Shown: piece after piece, positions 27,111-35,507 of the stretch
How positions within the stretch are numbered: position 1 is the first letter of the stretch
Layout of the letters: every line of letters starts with the position of its first letter
DNA from: an uncultured Prevotella sp.
GTDB taxonomy: Bacteria; Bacteroidota; Bacteroidia; Bacteroidales; Bacteroidaceae
Direction: 5' to 3'
Assembly: GCA_946188165.1 (NCBI GenBank)
Contig: CAMHTW010000005.1
Coordinates: 36,671 to 100,670 of the forward strand
Length of the DNA stretch: 64,000 bases
Made by a program: the position numbers and the translations under genes
The notes under the pieces: model-generated
The model's input: the letters and a program-made list of their open reading frames with translations, nothing else
Database searches by the model: none
What the model was told of the DNA's origin: nothing

Positions 27111-28297
27111 AAGGAAACTGGACAAACAGCATGAAGCAGAAACTGGAGGGGCATCAGATGACTCCACCTACAGGGCTGTGGGAAGGCATCAGCAGTGAGA
27201 TGGGCTTCCAGAAAGAGTCTGTCACCAGAACTGTCACTATCAAGCGGTGGTTAGGGGCTGTTGCCGCTATAGCCATAACCCTCGTAGGATTCTTTGCTTT
27301 ATATCAGAATGACCAAAGCGAACCTCTCCCTCAGGTATCTCGTACAGTCCAAACCCCTGAGTCTACTATTATTAATAAGGTAAGTCCAGAAAACCAACAA
27401 CCGACTCTTGCTGATGTTCCGCAGCGTGCAAAAACTAAAGTCAATACAAAGGCTCCAACTAAAGCTGTTATAGAGGATGTATCTCAACAAATATCAGATG
27501 GCATGACTCAACCAGCTTCTGGCAACATACCTCAGCAGAATTCAGAAGAGACGCCACAGCAAACTTCTGAGGATAATCCCCAGCAGAATTCTCTCTCAAC
27601 TAATCGCCCTACTGCAACCAATCAACAGGCCACTGCCAATTATCAAACCAAACTTGCATCTGCCAAAAATGAACGTCATTCTTCGACATCAAAATCGGAG
27701 AAATGGTCTATAGGCCTGACTGCTTCTGGTGGTTTGCTTGCCCTCGTTCATCAAGATACATACTATTCTGATGATTATTATGCTGCTGATAATCCAAATA
27801 AATATCATTCGCCAGAAAATATTACAAATGGAAATAGTCCAAATGAATATTTACATTACCCTGCGGATAAGCATCATCTGCCCATGCGTCTTGGTTTGAG
27901 TCTGCATTATCAATTAAACGATGCTTTAGCTTTACAAAGCGGCATCAATTATACTTATCTTTATTCAGAGTCTATCACACATATTGATAATCAGCACCTG
28001 CACTATCTGGGTATACCTATAGGCCTCTCATGGCAGCTATGGAAAACCAATGGTTTCAGCTTCTATCTCTCAGGTTCTGCAATGCTTGAGAAATGTCTCA
28101 ACGAAAAACCTTGGCAATGGTCTTTGGGTGCTGCTGCTGGTGCCGAATATTCCTTTACCTCGCATGTAGGTGTTTATCTCCAGCCCTCATTAAGCTATTA
28201 TTTTAACGACGGCACATCTTTCGAGCATTATTATAAAGAGCATCCTTTAGCTCCTTCCATTGAATTTGGCCTTCGTCTGCATGTTTTCGACAAGTAA
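27107..28297 (+). CDS. Membrane anti-sigma-like protein with C-terminal beta-barrel
   Basis: A 396-residue protein whose start overlaps the sigma gene by 4 nt. The N-terminal cytoplasmic segment (WTNSMKQKLEGHQMTPPTGL then WEGIS) resembles Bacteroidetes anti-sigma tails. A single membrane helix follows (LGAVAAIAITLVGFFAL, ~46-64), then a Gln/Ser/Thr-rich low-complexity linker with PQQNS/PQQTS repeats (~75-195) and a C-terminal region (~205-396) of PorT-like outer membrane beta strands (LGLSLHYQLNDALALQSG, GVYLQPSLSYYF). The architecture spans inner membrane, periplasm and outer membrane, so it could sense the envelope and hold its sigma factor. The Gln-rich linker length might vary. Confidence 0.75.
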   Translation: MKGNWTNSMKQKLEGHQMTPPTGLWEGISSEMGFQKESVTRTVTIKRWLGAVAAIAITLVGFFALYQNDQSEPLPQVSRTVQTPESTIINKVSPENQQPTLADVPQRAKTKVNTKAPTKAVIEDVSQQISDGMTQPASGNIPQQNSEETPQQTSEDNPQQNSLSTNRPTATNQQATANYQTKLASAKNERHSSTSKSEKWSIGLTASGGLLALVHQDTYYSDDYYAADNPNKYHSPENITNGNSPNEYLHYPADKHHLPMRLGLSLHYQLNDALALQSGINYTYLYSESITHIDNQHLHYLGIPIGLSWQLWKTNGFSFYLSGSAMLEKCLNEKPWQWSLGAAAGAEYSFTSHVGVYLQPSLSYYFNDGTSFEHYYKEHPLAPSIEFGLRLHVFDK

Positions 28298-28317
28298 CAA
28301 TTCCTCGTTTTGCTTTT

Positions 28318-29532
28318 TTAAAACATTTGGCTGACACGACGGATACCTGCTACAAGGGCATCAATCTCTTCTTTCGTGTTATATAGGGCAAAGGAAGCAC
28401 GGACAGTGCCAGAGATACAGAGACGGTCCATCAAGGGTTGGGCACAATGATGACCCGTACGGACGGCAATGCCTAAGCGGTCGAGCAAGGTGCCCATATC
28501 AAGATGGTGGATGTCTCCTACATTGAAACTCACAACAGCATCTCGTCCCTCTGACGGGCCATAAATCTTCATGCCGTCAATGGTCTGCAGTTGCTCCATG
28601 CAGTAACAGGTCAATTCCTGCTCATGCTGCTGAATGGCCTCAAAACCAATGGCGTCGATGTATTCTATGGCTTTGGCTAATCCGTGGGTAGCCACATAGT
28701 CTGGTGTGCCAGCCTCAAACTTAAAGGGCAAGCACTCAAACGTTGTCTTCTCCCACGTCACCTTGTCAATCATCTCGCCCCCACCCTGATAAGGCGGCAG
28801 TTTTTCGAGCCATTCTTCCTTGCCATAGAGCACACCGATGCCCGTCGGTCCGTACATCTTATGGCCGCTGAAGGCAAAAAAGTCGCAATCCATGGTCTGT
28901 ACGTCCACCTTAAAGTGTGGCGCACTTTGGGCACCATCTACCAAAACGGGAATGCCGTGCTCGTGGGCTATCTTGATGATCTCCTCGACAGGATTCACCG
29001 TACCCAGCACATTGCTGACATGGGCAACGCTGACCAACTTGGTTCGAGACGTGAGATGAGAGGTAAGAGATGAGAGGTCAAGGCGGCCATCATCCGTGAT
29101 AGGCAGATGCCTGACAACGATACCGCGCTTTTGGGCTTGCAACTGCCAGGAAACGATGTTCGAATGGTGCTCCATCTCTGTAACAAGCACCTCGTCGCCA
29201 GCCTGCATCTGCGATTCACAGAACGATGACGCTACCAGATTGATGGCCTCTGTCGTACCACGCGTAAAGACGATTTCCTCTGTCTTCCTGGCATTGATAA
29301 ACTGACGTACCTTTTCGCGAGCAGCCTCATGCAAATCGGTAGCCTGCTGACTGAGATAATGCACGCCACGATGCACGTTGGCATTCACGTTCAGATATTC
29401 GTCGCGCATGGCATCGAGCACACTAAGCGGTTTCTGCGTCGTAGCTGCATTGTCAAGGTATATCAACGGCTTACCGTAAACTTCCCGCGAAAGGATAGGA
29501 AAGTCCTGTCTTATCTTTTGGATATCGTACAT
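28318..29532 (-). CDS. sufS: Cysteine desulfurase SufS
   Basis: A 404-residue PLP enzyme of usual SufS length. It shows YLDNAATTQKP, FTRGTTEAINLVA, EMEHHSNIVSWQLQA, VDGAQSAPHFKVD, the PLP lysine in FAFSGHKMYGPTGIGVLYG and the catalytic-Cys region VRTGHHCAQPLM. It takes sulfur from cysteine for Fe-S cluster assembly by SufBCD. It is the last gene of the sufC-sufD-phosphatase-sufS block. Residues around SSLTSHLTSRTK are encoded by a four-unit heptamer tract, an unusual insertion in a conserved enzyme that probably lies in a surface loop. Confidence 0.97.
   Translation of the reverse strand: MYDIQKIRQDFPILSREVYGKPLIYLDNAATTQKPLSVLDAMRDEYLNVNANVHRGVHYLSQQATDLHEAAREKVRQFINARKTEEIVFTRGTTEAINLVASSFCESQMQAGDEVLVTEMEHHSNIVSWQLQAQKRGIVVRHLPITDDGRLDLSSLTSHLTSRTKLVSVAHVSNVLGTVNPVEEIIKIAHEHGIPVLVDGAQSAPHFKVDVQTMDCDFFAFSGHKMYGPTGIGVLYGKEEWLEKLPPYQGGGEMIDKVTWEKTTFECLPFKFEAGTPDYVATHGLAKAIEYIDAIGFEAIQQHEQELTCYCMEQLQTIDGMKIYGPSEGRDAVVSFNVGDIHHLDMGTLLDRLGIAVRTGHHCAQPLMDRLCISGTVRASFALYNTKEEIDALVAGIRRVSQMF
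29051..29078. repeat. Four-unit heptamer tract inside sufS
   Basis: GTGAGAT, GAGAGGT, AAGAGAT and GAGAGGT in series within the sufS coding region; they encode the SSLTSHLTS segment on the minus strand. Confidence 0.85.
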
Positions 29533-29548
29533 TTTCTCTGTGTTTTTT

Positions 29549-31612
29549 TTATATGATTTTCAGCGCCATCATCGTCAAGTCATCGTTGGGTTCAGCGCCG
29601 TCACGGTGTTTCTCCACTGCGTCACACAAGTACTTGATAACCTGTTGGGCACCCTCAAAATGATTGTCATGTAATATCTTAAGCAGACGGTCGTCGCCAA
29701 ATTGCTCCTGCCGTCTATTTTCAGCCTCGTTCAGTCCGTCACTATAGAGAAGCAGCGAACATCCCTTGATATTATCGATGTGCTCACCGACAAAGTCTAA
29801 TTCCGGCCATAAGCCAATGGGTGCATTACTCTCAATCTCCATGAACTTACCGTCAAGGACGGGCGGGTTATGGCCTGCATTACAGAAGTCCATGCGCCCT
29901 GTGTTCATGTCGATAAATGCTATGAACATCGTGACAAACATGCCGTTATCATTTTGTTCAGTAAACTCTGCATTCAGACGTGTAGCAATCTCCTGAGGCA
30001 TACACTTCTCTCTGGCCAACGCACGGAACATACGTGTGACCTGACCCATAAATAGTGCCGCAGGTACACCCTTGCCACTCACATCGCCCAGACAGACATA
30101 AAGATGGTTATCCTCTAACAGATAATCGTAGAGATCACCCCCCACTTCCTTGGCTGGCATCATATAGGCATAAAGGTCTAACTGCTTATGTTGCGGGAAC
30201 TCACTAGGCACAATGGATTGCTGGATGTCGCGTGCAATACGCAACTCACTCTCATAACGCTCCTTGGCTGTCGTGGTTTCTTCCAACTTGTCATAAGCAG
30301 CCTGCAACTTGCCATGAGCCTCCTCCAATTCCTGGTGGGCAGCAGCCATTCGGCGCGCTGTGTTGCGCTTATGCAGCGTGTAGATGCCGAAGAAGATGAT
30401 GATCAGCACCATTGCAATACCTGTGCTGACAAAACGCTGATGGGTCAGGTCTGCCTGGTGGCGTGCTATTTCTGCCTCCTTGCCTTGTGTGTCATAGATG
30501 GTGGCCAACTCGGCTGTGGAACTGTTTTTCTGAGCGATAATAGCCGAGTCAAGCAGCCCCAATATGTTTGCCGCTATGTTGTAGGCTGAATCACGACGTC
30601 CCGCCTCCAAATTGGCACGGAACTTAGGCAACAAATACAACTGGATATTGTCAAGCGACAGCTCTATACCTGTCTGGTTCAACAAATTGTCCAGATTGCG
30701 GTAGTTGTCGGCAGCATCGTTATAGCGATGAGCAGCTATCAGATAGTCGTTTGCATTGATACGGCCTGCTCCAGTCTTCGAATAGTCGGTTTTCAGAAAC
30801 TCCTGATAGGCCTTGGCAGCCTCCTTTGGTTGCTTTAAACCCTGTAAGGCTACGGCACGCATGATGTAGATACGTCCCTGATACTCATCGAAATATTCAA
30901 CACGTGCATCGTCTTGCTGGCGATATTTATCCAATAGCATTTCTGTACGGTCAATCCAATAGATGGATTCAGCATAACGACGCGTGTTGATATAGGCCAT
31001 GCTGGTATATACCGTACCCAGCACGGCCTCTTGGTATCCTCGGCTGGTTACGTCTGTCTGCCATCGCTTGGTATAGTGGTCACGGGCAGAATTGAAACTC
31101 TTCTGGGCTTCTGTGTCCTGACCAAGATTCAGCTGACAGCAGCCGATATTATTCAACAAGATGGCATAGTCGATATCCGACCCGATACCCGTCTTATCCA
31201 TTTGGGCGATGGCAGGGATGGCGACACGCAATGCACCTTCATAGTCGCCTTTTACCAACAGTAATTCCGACAGACGTCTGGCTACCTTGTTATAACACAG
31301 CTGGTCCTGGTCCGTCTTTACCTCACATTCAAGTGCTTTCTTATAGCATACCTCTGCCATGCGGTATTGCCCCTGATGATAATATGCCACACCACGCCAG
31401 CGGTTAGCGTTCAGTTTTGTAAGATGACCTGACTGTTCGAAACTGTCGGCCAACTCCACCATGTGCATATAATGCTTCAGGCGCCCCTCTTCGAACAACA
31501 CACTATCGATATGCGACGAAACGGGACCCGTCTTGTGGTTATTATTACAAGCTGACATCATGGCAAGTACCATGATCAGTAGCAGGGCAATATGTCGAAG
31601 CTTTGTCTTCAC
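29549..31612 (-). CDS. TPR lipoprotein with SpoIIE/PP2C-type phosphatase domain
   Basis: A 687-residue protein starting at a GTG inside a heptamer repeat (31612). An N-terminal lipobox (MSAC, about Cys22) is followed by TPR helices (~40-330; YHQGQYRMAEVCYKKALECE, LNNIGCCQLNLGQDTEAQKS), a membrane helix (GIAMVLIIIFFGIYTL), a coiled coil (~415-450) and a SpoIIE phosphatase domain with AKEVGGDLYDY and CLGDVSGKGVPAALFMG, the metal-binding Asp motifs. It should dephosphorylate a Ser/Thr-phosphorylated partner, as in partner-switching systems, but no anti-sigma or STAS partner is nearby. It lies between sufD and sufS with 17- and 16-bp gaps, so it is cotranscribed with Fe-S genes. Confidence 0.88.
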   Translation of the reverse strand: MKTKLRHIALLLIMVLAMMSACNNNHKTGPVSSHIDSVLFEEGRLKHYMHMVELADSFEQSGHLTKLNANRWRGVAYYHQGQYRMAEVCYKKALECEVKTDQDQLCYNKVARRLSELLLVKGDYEGALRVAIPAIAQMDKTGIGSDIDYAILLNNIGCCQLNLGQDTEAQKSFNSARDHYTKRWQTDVTSRGYQEAVLGTVYTSMAYINTRRYAESIYWIDRTEMLLDKYRQQDDARVEYFDEYQGRIYIMRAVALQGLKQPKEAAKAYQEFLKTDYSKTGAGRINANDYLIAAHRYNDAADNYRNLDNLLNQTGIELSLDNIQLYLLPKFRANLEAGRRDSAYNIAANILGLLDSAIIAQKNSSTAELATIYDTQGKEAEIARHQADLTHQRFVSTGIAMVLIIIFFGIYTLHKRNTARRMAAAHQELEEAHGKLQAAYDKLEETTTAKERYESELRIARDIQQSIVPSEFPQHKQLDLYAYMMPAKEVGGDLYDYLLEDNHLYVCLGDVSGKGVPAALFMGQVTRMFRALAREKCMPQEIATRLNAEFTEQNDNGMFVTMFIAFIDMNTGRMDFCNAGHNPPVLDGKFMEIESNAPIGLWPELDFVGEHIDNIKGCSLLLYSDGLNEAENRRQEQFGDDRLLKILHDNHFEGAQQVIKYLCDAVEKHRDGAEPNDDLTMMALKII

Positions 31613-31633
31613 TCTTCACTATTCACTCTTCAC
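31606..31633. repeat. Heptamer tract at the sufD/phosphatase junction
   Basis: Four units (TCTTCAC, TCTTCAC, TATTCAC, TCTTCAC). On the minus strand the tract holds both the TGA stop of sufD and the GTG start of the phosphatase gene. Confidence 0.9.
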
Positions 31634-32982
31634 TTACACAGTTGGCATCCCTTACATTTATTGAGTTCTCCCCTGAAGCGTTTCTCCACCAGATAGTGCA
31701 GACGGTCACGCAACGGTTCAAGCTGCATCTTGTCAATGACCTCGTTGATAAAGGCGTTCTGCAACAGCACCTTAGCCTCCTCCAGCGAAATGCCACGCTG
31801 ACGCATATAGAACAGGGCGGCATCGTTCAACTGACCGACGGTAGAGCCATGGGCACATTTCACGTCGTCAGCATAGATTTCCAGCATAGGCTGGGTGTAC
31901 ATCCTTGCTTCCTTGCTGGCTGTCAAATTCTGATTCGTCATTTGCGAGGTCGTCTTCTGGGCACCATGTTCCACCAACACCCTGCCGGCAAAGGCTCCCG
32001 TTGCCTGATTGTCGAGTACATACTTATACAATTCGTTCGACGTGCAATGCGGCACCTTATGGGTAATCAGCGTATTGTTATCCACATGCTGATGCTTGTC
32101 GGCTATCACGCAACCATAACACTGGCACTCGGCACCCTCGCCCGTGAAAGTCAGATCCAGCTTGTTGCGCGTGACACCGTTATGCAGGGTAATCACATTA
32201 TGGTTCACCCGACTGTCACGTTGCTGGTCTATATAGACATTGCTGACGCGCACACTCTTGTGGTGCGTCTCCTCAAGGCAATACAAGTCCAGCGAGGCAT
32301 TCTCGCCCACGTAGGCCTCAATGACCTGCGTGGCCAGGAAGTTCCTGTCGTCAGCCGCATGGTCGCAGAACAGCATCTTCAGTTCGGCACCCGCCTCCAA
32401 GACTATCAGCACCCGACGGTTCACCATCAGGTCGACATCGCTGCGCAGAATGTTGATGACCTGAATGGCACGGTCCACCTTGACATTCTTTGGCACATAG
32501 ACGTACAGACCATCCTGAGCCAGCATGGTATTCAAGTCGGTGGTGGCATCGTTTGCCTTGCCAGCCAGGTTGTTGTAGAGCTGAGAGACGAGAGGTGAGG
32601 GGTGCGCGGCATGCTCTTTCAGCGAACCGATGACAACGCCTTCTGGCAGGTGTCCTTTAGGCTTCTCGTCTTGGTAAAAAACATCATTAACTACGAAATA
32701 GAGACTTGTCGACAGATTAGGGACATCACAACGGAAAGCATGATAGGGGTCAACTGGTATCGTCAAACGATTCAGGTTCAGACCATAGTCTGGGGCAAAG
32801 AGCTGCTGAATGTCCGTATATTTGTAGCGCTCCACCTTCTTGCTGGGAAAACCGTTAGCAGCAAAGCGCTCAAAAGCCTCATCGCGCACGCTATTCATAA
32901 CACCGTTGCTGTGTTCGTGAATCATCGTGCGACACTGCTTGTATAAATCAATATATTGCTGTTCAGAGCCTGAAGTAATCAT
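31630..32982 (-). CDS. sufD: Fe-S cluster assembly protein SufD
   Basis: A 450-residue SufB/SufD-family protein. The N-terminal helical part (AFERFAANGFPSKKVERYKY) and C-terminal beta-helix core (ARMYTQPMLEIYADDVKCAH, GSTVGQLNDAALFYMRQRGI) are typical, and the C-terminus ends with the Cys-rich CKGCQLCK. SufD forms the SufBC2D scaffold with SufB and SufC. It follows sufC by 37 bp with a repeat-rich spacer. A segment SPLVSQLYN is encoded by three heptamers (32583-32603) related to those in sufS. The stop codon lies in another heptamer tract. Confidence 0.95.
   Translation of the reverse strand: MITSGSEQQYIDLYKQCRTMIHEHSNGVMNSVRDEAFERFAANGFPSKKVERYKYTDIQQLFAPDYGLNLNRLTIPVDPYHAFRCDVPNLSTSLYFVVNDVFYQDEKPKGHLPEGVVIGSLKEHAAHPSPLVSQLYNNLAGKANDATTDLNTMLAQDGLYVYVPKNVKVDRAIQVINILRSDVDLMVNRRVLIVLEAGAELKMLFCDHAADDRNFLATQVIEAYVGENASLDLYCLEETHHKSVRVSNVYIDQQRDSRVNHNVITLHNGVTRNKLDLTFTGEGAECQCYGCVIADKHQHVDNNTLITHKVPHCTSNELYKYVLDNQATGAFAGRVLVEHGAQKTTSQMTNQNLTASKEARMYTQPMLEIYADDVKCAHGSTVGQLNDAALFYMRQRGISLEEAKVLLQNAFINEVIDKMQLEPLRDRLHYLVEKRFRGELNKCKGCQLCK
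32583..32603. repeat. Three-unit heptamer tract inside sufD
   Basis: GAGAGAC, GAGAGGT and GAGGGGT in series within the coding region; the unit is shared with the tract in sufS. Confidence 0.75.
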
Positions 32983-33018
32983 AATTACTAAATTTCTAAT
33001 TACTAATTTCTAATTATG
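32983..33018. repeat. Heptamer tract between sufC and sufD
   Basis: AATTACT, the 8-bp AAATTTCT, AATTACT, AATTTCT and AATTATG, filling the whole 37-bp spacer up to the sufD start codon. Confidence 0.85.
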
Positions 33019-33019
33019 C

Positions 33020-33775
33020 CTACTCTTCCCCTATTTCTTCCTTTATCCAGTCGTAGCCATGCTCCTGAATCTGTATCGCCAGCTCAGGCCCGCCCGTCTT
33101 CACTATCCTGCCCTTATACAGCACATGTACATACTGCGGCCTGATCATCTCCAACAGTCGGTCGTAGTGCGTAATCACAATACACGACGTCTCTGCCGTC
33201 TGCAGTTTGTTCACGCCCTCGGCCACTATGCGCATAGCATCCACGTCCAGCCCCGAGTCCGTCTCGTCCAGAATGCTCAGCTTCGGCTCCAGCATAGCCA
33301 TCTGGAATATCTCGTTGCGTTTCTTCTCGCCCCCGCTGAACCCCTCGTTCACCGAGCGGTTGGCCAGTTTCGCGTCCAGTTCCACCACCTTTCGCTTCTC
33401 GCGCATCAGTTTCAGGAACTCAGCAGCGTTCATCGGCTCCAACCCCTGATACTTGCGCTTCTCGTTGATGGCAGCCCTCATGAAGTTCGTCATCGACACA
33501 CCAGGAATCTCCACCGGATACTGGAACGACAGAAACAGCCCCTCATGCGCCCTGTCTTCAGGCCTCATGTCCAGCAGATTCTTGCCGTTAAAGTAAGCCT
33601 CGCCCCCAGTCACCTCGTACAGCGGATTGCCCACCAGCACGGCACTCAGCGTCGATTTACCCGAACCGTTGGGTCCCATAATGGCATGCGTCTCACCGTC
33701 ATTCACCACCAGGTCTATGCCCTTCAATATTTCTTTGTCGCCTATCTTGGCGTGTAAGTTCTTAACTTCTAACAT
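33020..33775 (-). CDS. sufC: Fe-S cluster assembly ATPase SufC
   Basis: A 251-residue ABC-type ATPase. Walker A is GPNGSGKST, the signature is SGGEKKRNEIFQMAMLEPKL and Walker B is SILDETDSGLDVD, with the His of VITHYDRLL. These match SufC, which drives conformational change of the SufBC2D scaffold. It is the first gene of the sufC-sufD-phosphatase-sufS operon, with a TACCTTTG promoter upstream. Its usual partner sufB is not adjacent but lies at 46.3-47.7 kb behind infB. Codon use is noticeably GC-rich compared with neighbouring accessory genes, as in highly expressed genes. Confidence 0.97.
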   Translation of the reverse strand: MLEVKNLHAKIGDKEILKGIDLVVNDGETHAIMGPNGSGKSTLSAVLVGNPLYEVTGGEAYFNGKNLLDMRPEDRAHEGLFLSFQYPVEIPGVSMTNFMRAAINEKRKYQGLEPMNAAEFLKLMREKRKVVELDAKLANRSVNEGFSGGEKKRNEIFQMAMLEPKLSILDETDSGLDVDAMRIVAEGVNKLQTAETSCIVITHYDRLLEMIRPQYVHVLYKGRIVKTGGPELAIQIQEHGYDWIKEEIGEE

Positions 33776-33798
33776 AATGTATCATTTTCTTTAGGGTG

Positions 33799-33829
33799 CA
33801 AAGGTACGAAGAAAAATTGAGATTGCAAA
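33799..33829 (-). promoter_or_regulatory. Promoter of the sufCD-phosphatase-sufS operon
   Basis: Minus-strand TACCTTTG (33799-33806) and TTTG (33826-33829), spacing 19 bp, with about 23 nt from the -7 element to the sufC ATG. Confidence 0.8.
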
Positions 33830-33839
33830 GCGAACTACA

Positions 33840-34655
33840 CTATTTTTGATTCACAAGATCGCAGGCTGCCGCTACACTCCCCGCCTCCAACAGTCGTTGC
33901 TGAGCCTCATCATAGCTCAGACCCAGCATTTCCATGAGCATACGAGTACCACGTTCAACCAGTTTGGCATTCTTCAGTTGCATCTTAATCATACGATTAC
34001 CCTTGACACGACCCATACGAATCATGAGAGCTGTGGAAATCATGTTAAGTACCATCTTTTGGGCAGTACCACTCTTCATACGACTGGAACCTGTCACAAA
34101 CTCCGGTCCAACAATGGTCTCGATGGGATAGTCAGAAGACTGAGCCAATGGGGTATTGAGATTGCTGGTAATACAGCCTGTCAACAAGCCATTCTCCTTA
34201 GCCAACTTGATGGCGCCAACAACGTAAGGTGTTGAACCAGAGGCTGCAATCCCTAACACCGTATCTTTATTTGTAGGCTCATGGGCCTGAAGATCCTTCC
34301 ATCCTTGATCGGTAATATCCTCTGCCTTCTCGACAGCATGGCGCAATGCCCTGTCACCGCCAGCAATGATACCTATTACCTTCGTGTCAGATACGCCAAA
34401 CGTAGGAGGCAGCTCACTGGCATCCAGCACTCCTAATCGTCCGCTGGTACCTGCACCGATATAAAACAGGCGCCCGCCCTTCTTCATGCGTTCTTCCAAT
34501 GCCTCCACGAAGGGTTCTATCTGTGGAATAGCTCGTTTAACAGCCTCAGCAACGCGATAGTCTTCTTCATTTATATGTTGCAGCAGTTCCGCCACCGTCA
34601 TCTCTTCCAAATGGTCGAATCGTGATGGCTGCTCTGTAATCTTGTCTGACCCCAT
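33840..34655 (-). CDS. murQ: N-acetylmuramic acid 6-phosphate etherase
   Basis: From the ATG at 34655 the protein has 271 residues starting MGSDKITEQPSRFDHLEEM, the normal MurQ N-terminus. A longer frame to 34697 overlaps the promoter and is rejected. The SIS domain is clear: YIGAGTSGRLGVLDASELPP, GIAASGSTPYVVGAIKLAK and SSRMKSGTAQKMVLNMISTA. The enzyme cleaves the lactyl ether of MurNAc-6-phosphate, producing GlcNAc-6-phosphate and D-lactate during cell-wall recycling in the cytosol. It stands alone and is divergent from the HU-like gene. Confidence 0.95.
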   Translation of the reverse strand: MGSDKITEQPSRFDHLEEMTVAELLQHINEEDYRVAEAVKRAIPQIEPFVEALEERMKKGGRLFYIGAGTSGRLGVLDASELPPTFGVSDTKVIGIIAGGDRALRHAVEKAEDITDQGWKDLQAHEPTNKDTVLGIAASGSTPYVVGAIKLAKENGLLTGCITSNLNTPLAQSSDYPIETIVGPEFVTGSSRMKSGTAQKMVLNMISTALMIRMGRVKGNRMIKMQLKNAKLVERGTRMLMEMLGLSYDEAQQRLLEAGSVAAACDLVNQK

Positions 34656-34694
34656 AATGGTACCCTTAATATTACTTATTTCTGAAAAACGCTG

Positions 34695-34702
34695 CAAAAG
34701 TA
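34695..34702 (-). promoter_or_regulatory. murQ -7 element
   Basis: Minus-strand TACTTTTG about 39 nt before the murQ ATG at 34655. No convincing -33 was found. Confidence 0.6.
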
Positions 34703-34744
34703 CAAAATTTACCGCAGATTACGCAGATTTTACCAATTTTTTTG

Positions 34745-34752
34745 TATCTTTG
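34745..34752 (+). promoter_or_regulatory. -7 element of the HU-like gene
   Basis: TATCTTTG directly upstream of the four 21-bp repeats, so transcription would run through the repeat array. Confidence 0.7.
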
Positions 34753-34764
34753 CAGACAATTTCA

Positions 34765-34848
34765 ATTGCAGGTCGTGCAATGTAAGTTGCAGGACGTGCA
34801 ATTTACGTTGCACGACGTGAAACATAGATTGCACGACGTGAAATAGAA
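34765..34848. repeat. Four 21-bp iterons upstream of the HU-like gene
   Basis: Four adjacent units (34765, 34786, 34807, 34828) each carry a near-palindromic core TTGCAnG(A/T)CGTG(C/A)AA. The period of 21 bp equals two helical turns, so the cores face the same side of the DNA. The array sits between the -7 element and the ATG, as expected of an operator or autoregulatory site. Confidence 0.9.
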
Positions 34849-34863
34849 AAAAATATAGGTAAT

Positions 34864-35502
34864 ATGGCAAATTATGTAATAAAGGAATTGCCCACAGGCA
34901 TGGGTAACGGGAGTGAAGGCAAACAGTTTCCCAAGATGCAAGTCTACACGGAGTTCGATTACAACAAGGTTGTGGAACTCGTTCATACCAACTCGCCTGC
35001 CTTCAGCGAGGCAACTGTTCGAGGCGTACTGGATACGCTGGCAGTCGTCATGAAGTCGTATTTACCGATGGGCCACACCATGAAAATCGACAACTTAGGA
35101 GTATTCTCCCTGTCGCTGGAATTTGCCGACGACAAGGCAGACGTAGACAACCAACAAGAGAAACAGGGGAAAAAAGCCCAGAAGAAATACCACCACGTAA
35201 GGGTAAAGGGCGTAAATTTCAAGGTTGACAAAAAGTTGGTGGACGACATCAACAAAGAAAACACCTTTGAACGCACACCCAGCACCCCCACATCGCCCTC
35301 GCCCTATACCCTCGAAGAGCGTCTGCAGCGTGCATTAAGCCATATCGACAGGCATGGCTTTATCACATTGCAAGAATATGCCAACCTCAACGGCCTCAAC
35401 TACAGCACCGCTTCTCGCGAACTCACTAAACTCGTCGCCGACCCCTACTCAGGCATCAAGGCCAAAGGCGCCGGCTCCCATAAAGTCTGGGTCAGCAGGT
35501 AA
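34864..35502 (+). CDS. HU-like DNA-binding protein (HIG type) with C-terminal winged-helix-like domain
   Basis: A 212-residue protein. Residues ~25-135 match the Bacteroidetes HU-related (HU-HIG) fold (VVELVHTNSPAFSEATVRGV, GHTMKIDNLGVFSLSLEF, HVRVKGVNFKVDKKLV). After a Thr/Ser/Pro linker (TPSTPTSPSPYT) the C-terminal ~60 residues (GFITLQEYANLNGLNYSTAS) resemble a small helix-turn-helix of the DeoR/winged type. It probably binds DNA, perhaps as a nucleoid-associated regulator. Four 21-bp iterons lie between its promoter and start codon and are the obvious candidate target. Confidence 0.8.
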   Translation: MANYVIKELPTGMGNGSEGKQFPKMQVYTEFDYNKVVELVHTNSPAFSEATVRGVLDTLAVVMKSYLPMGHTMKIDNLGVFSLSLEFADDKADVDNQQEKQGKKAQKKYHHVRVKGVNFKVDKKLVDDINKENTFERTPSTPTSPSPYTLEERLQRALSHIDRHGFITLQEYANLNGLNYSTASRELTKLVADPYSGIKAKGAGSHKVWVSR

Positions 35503-35507
35503 ACATC

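Noticed and set aside
31603..32598. 331-residue plus-strand frame opposite sufD
   Set aside because: SufD is clearly conserved on the other strand; the plus-strand peptide has no domain signal.
34765..34848. Short array considered as a CRISPR
   Set aside because: The four 21-bp units are contiguous with no spacers, and no cas gene is present; an operator array is more likely.
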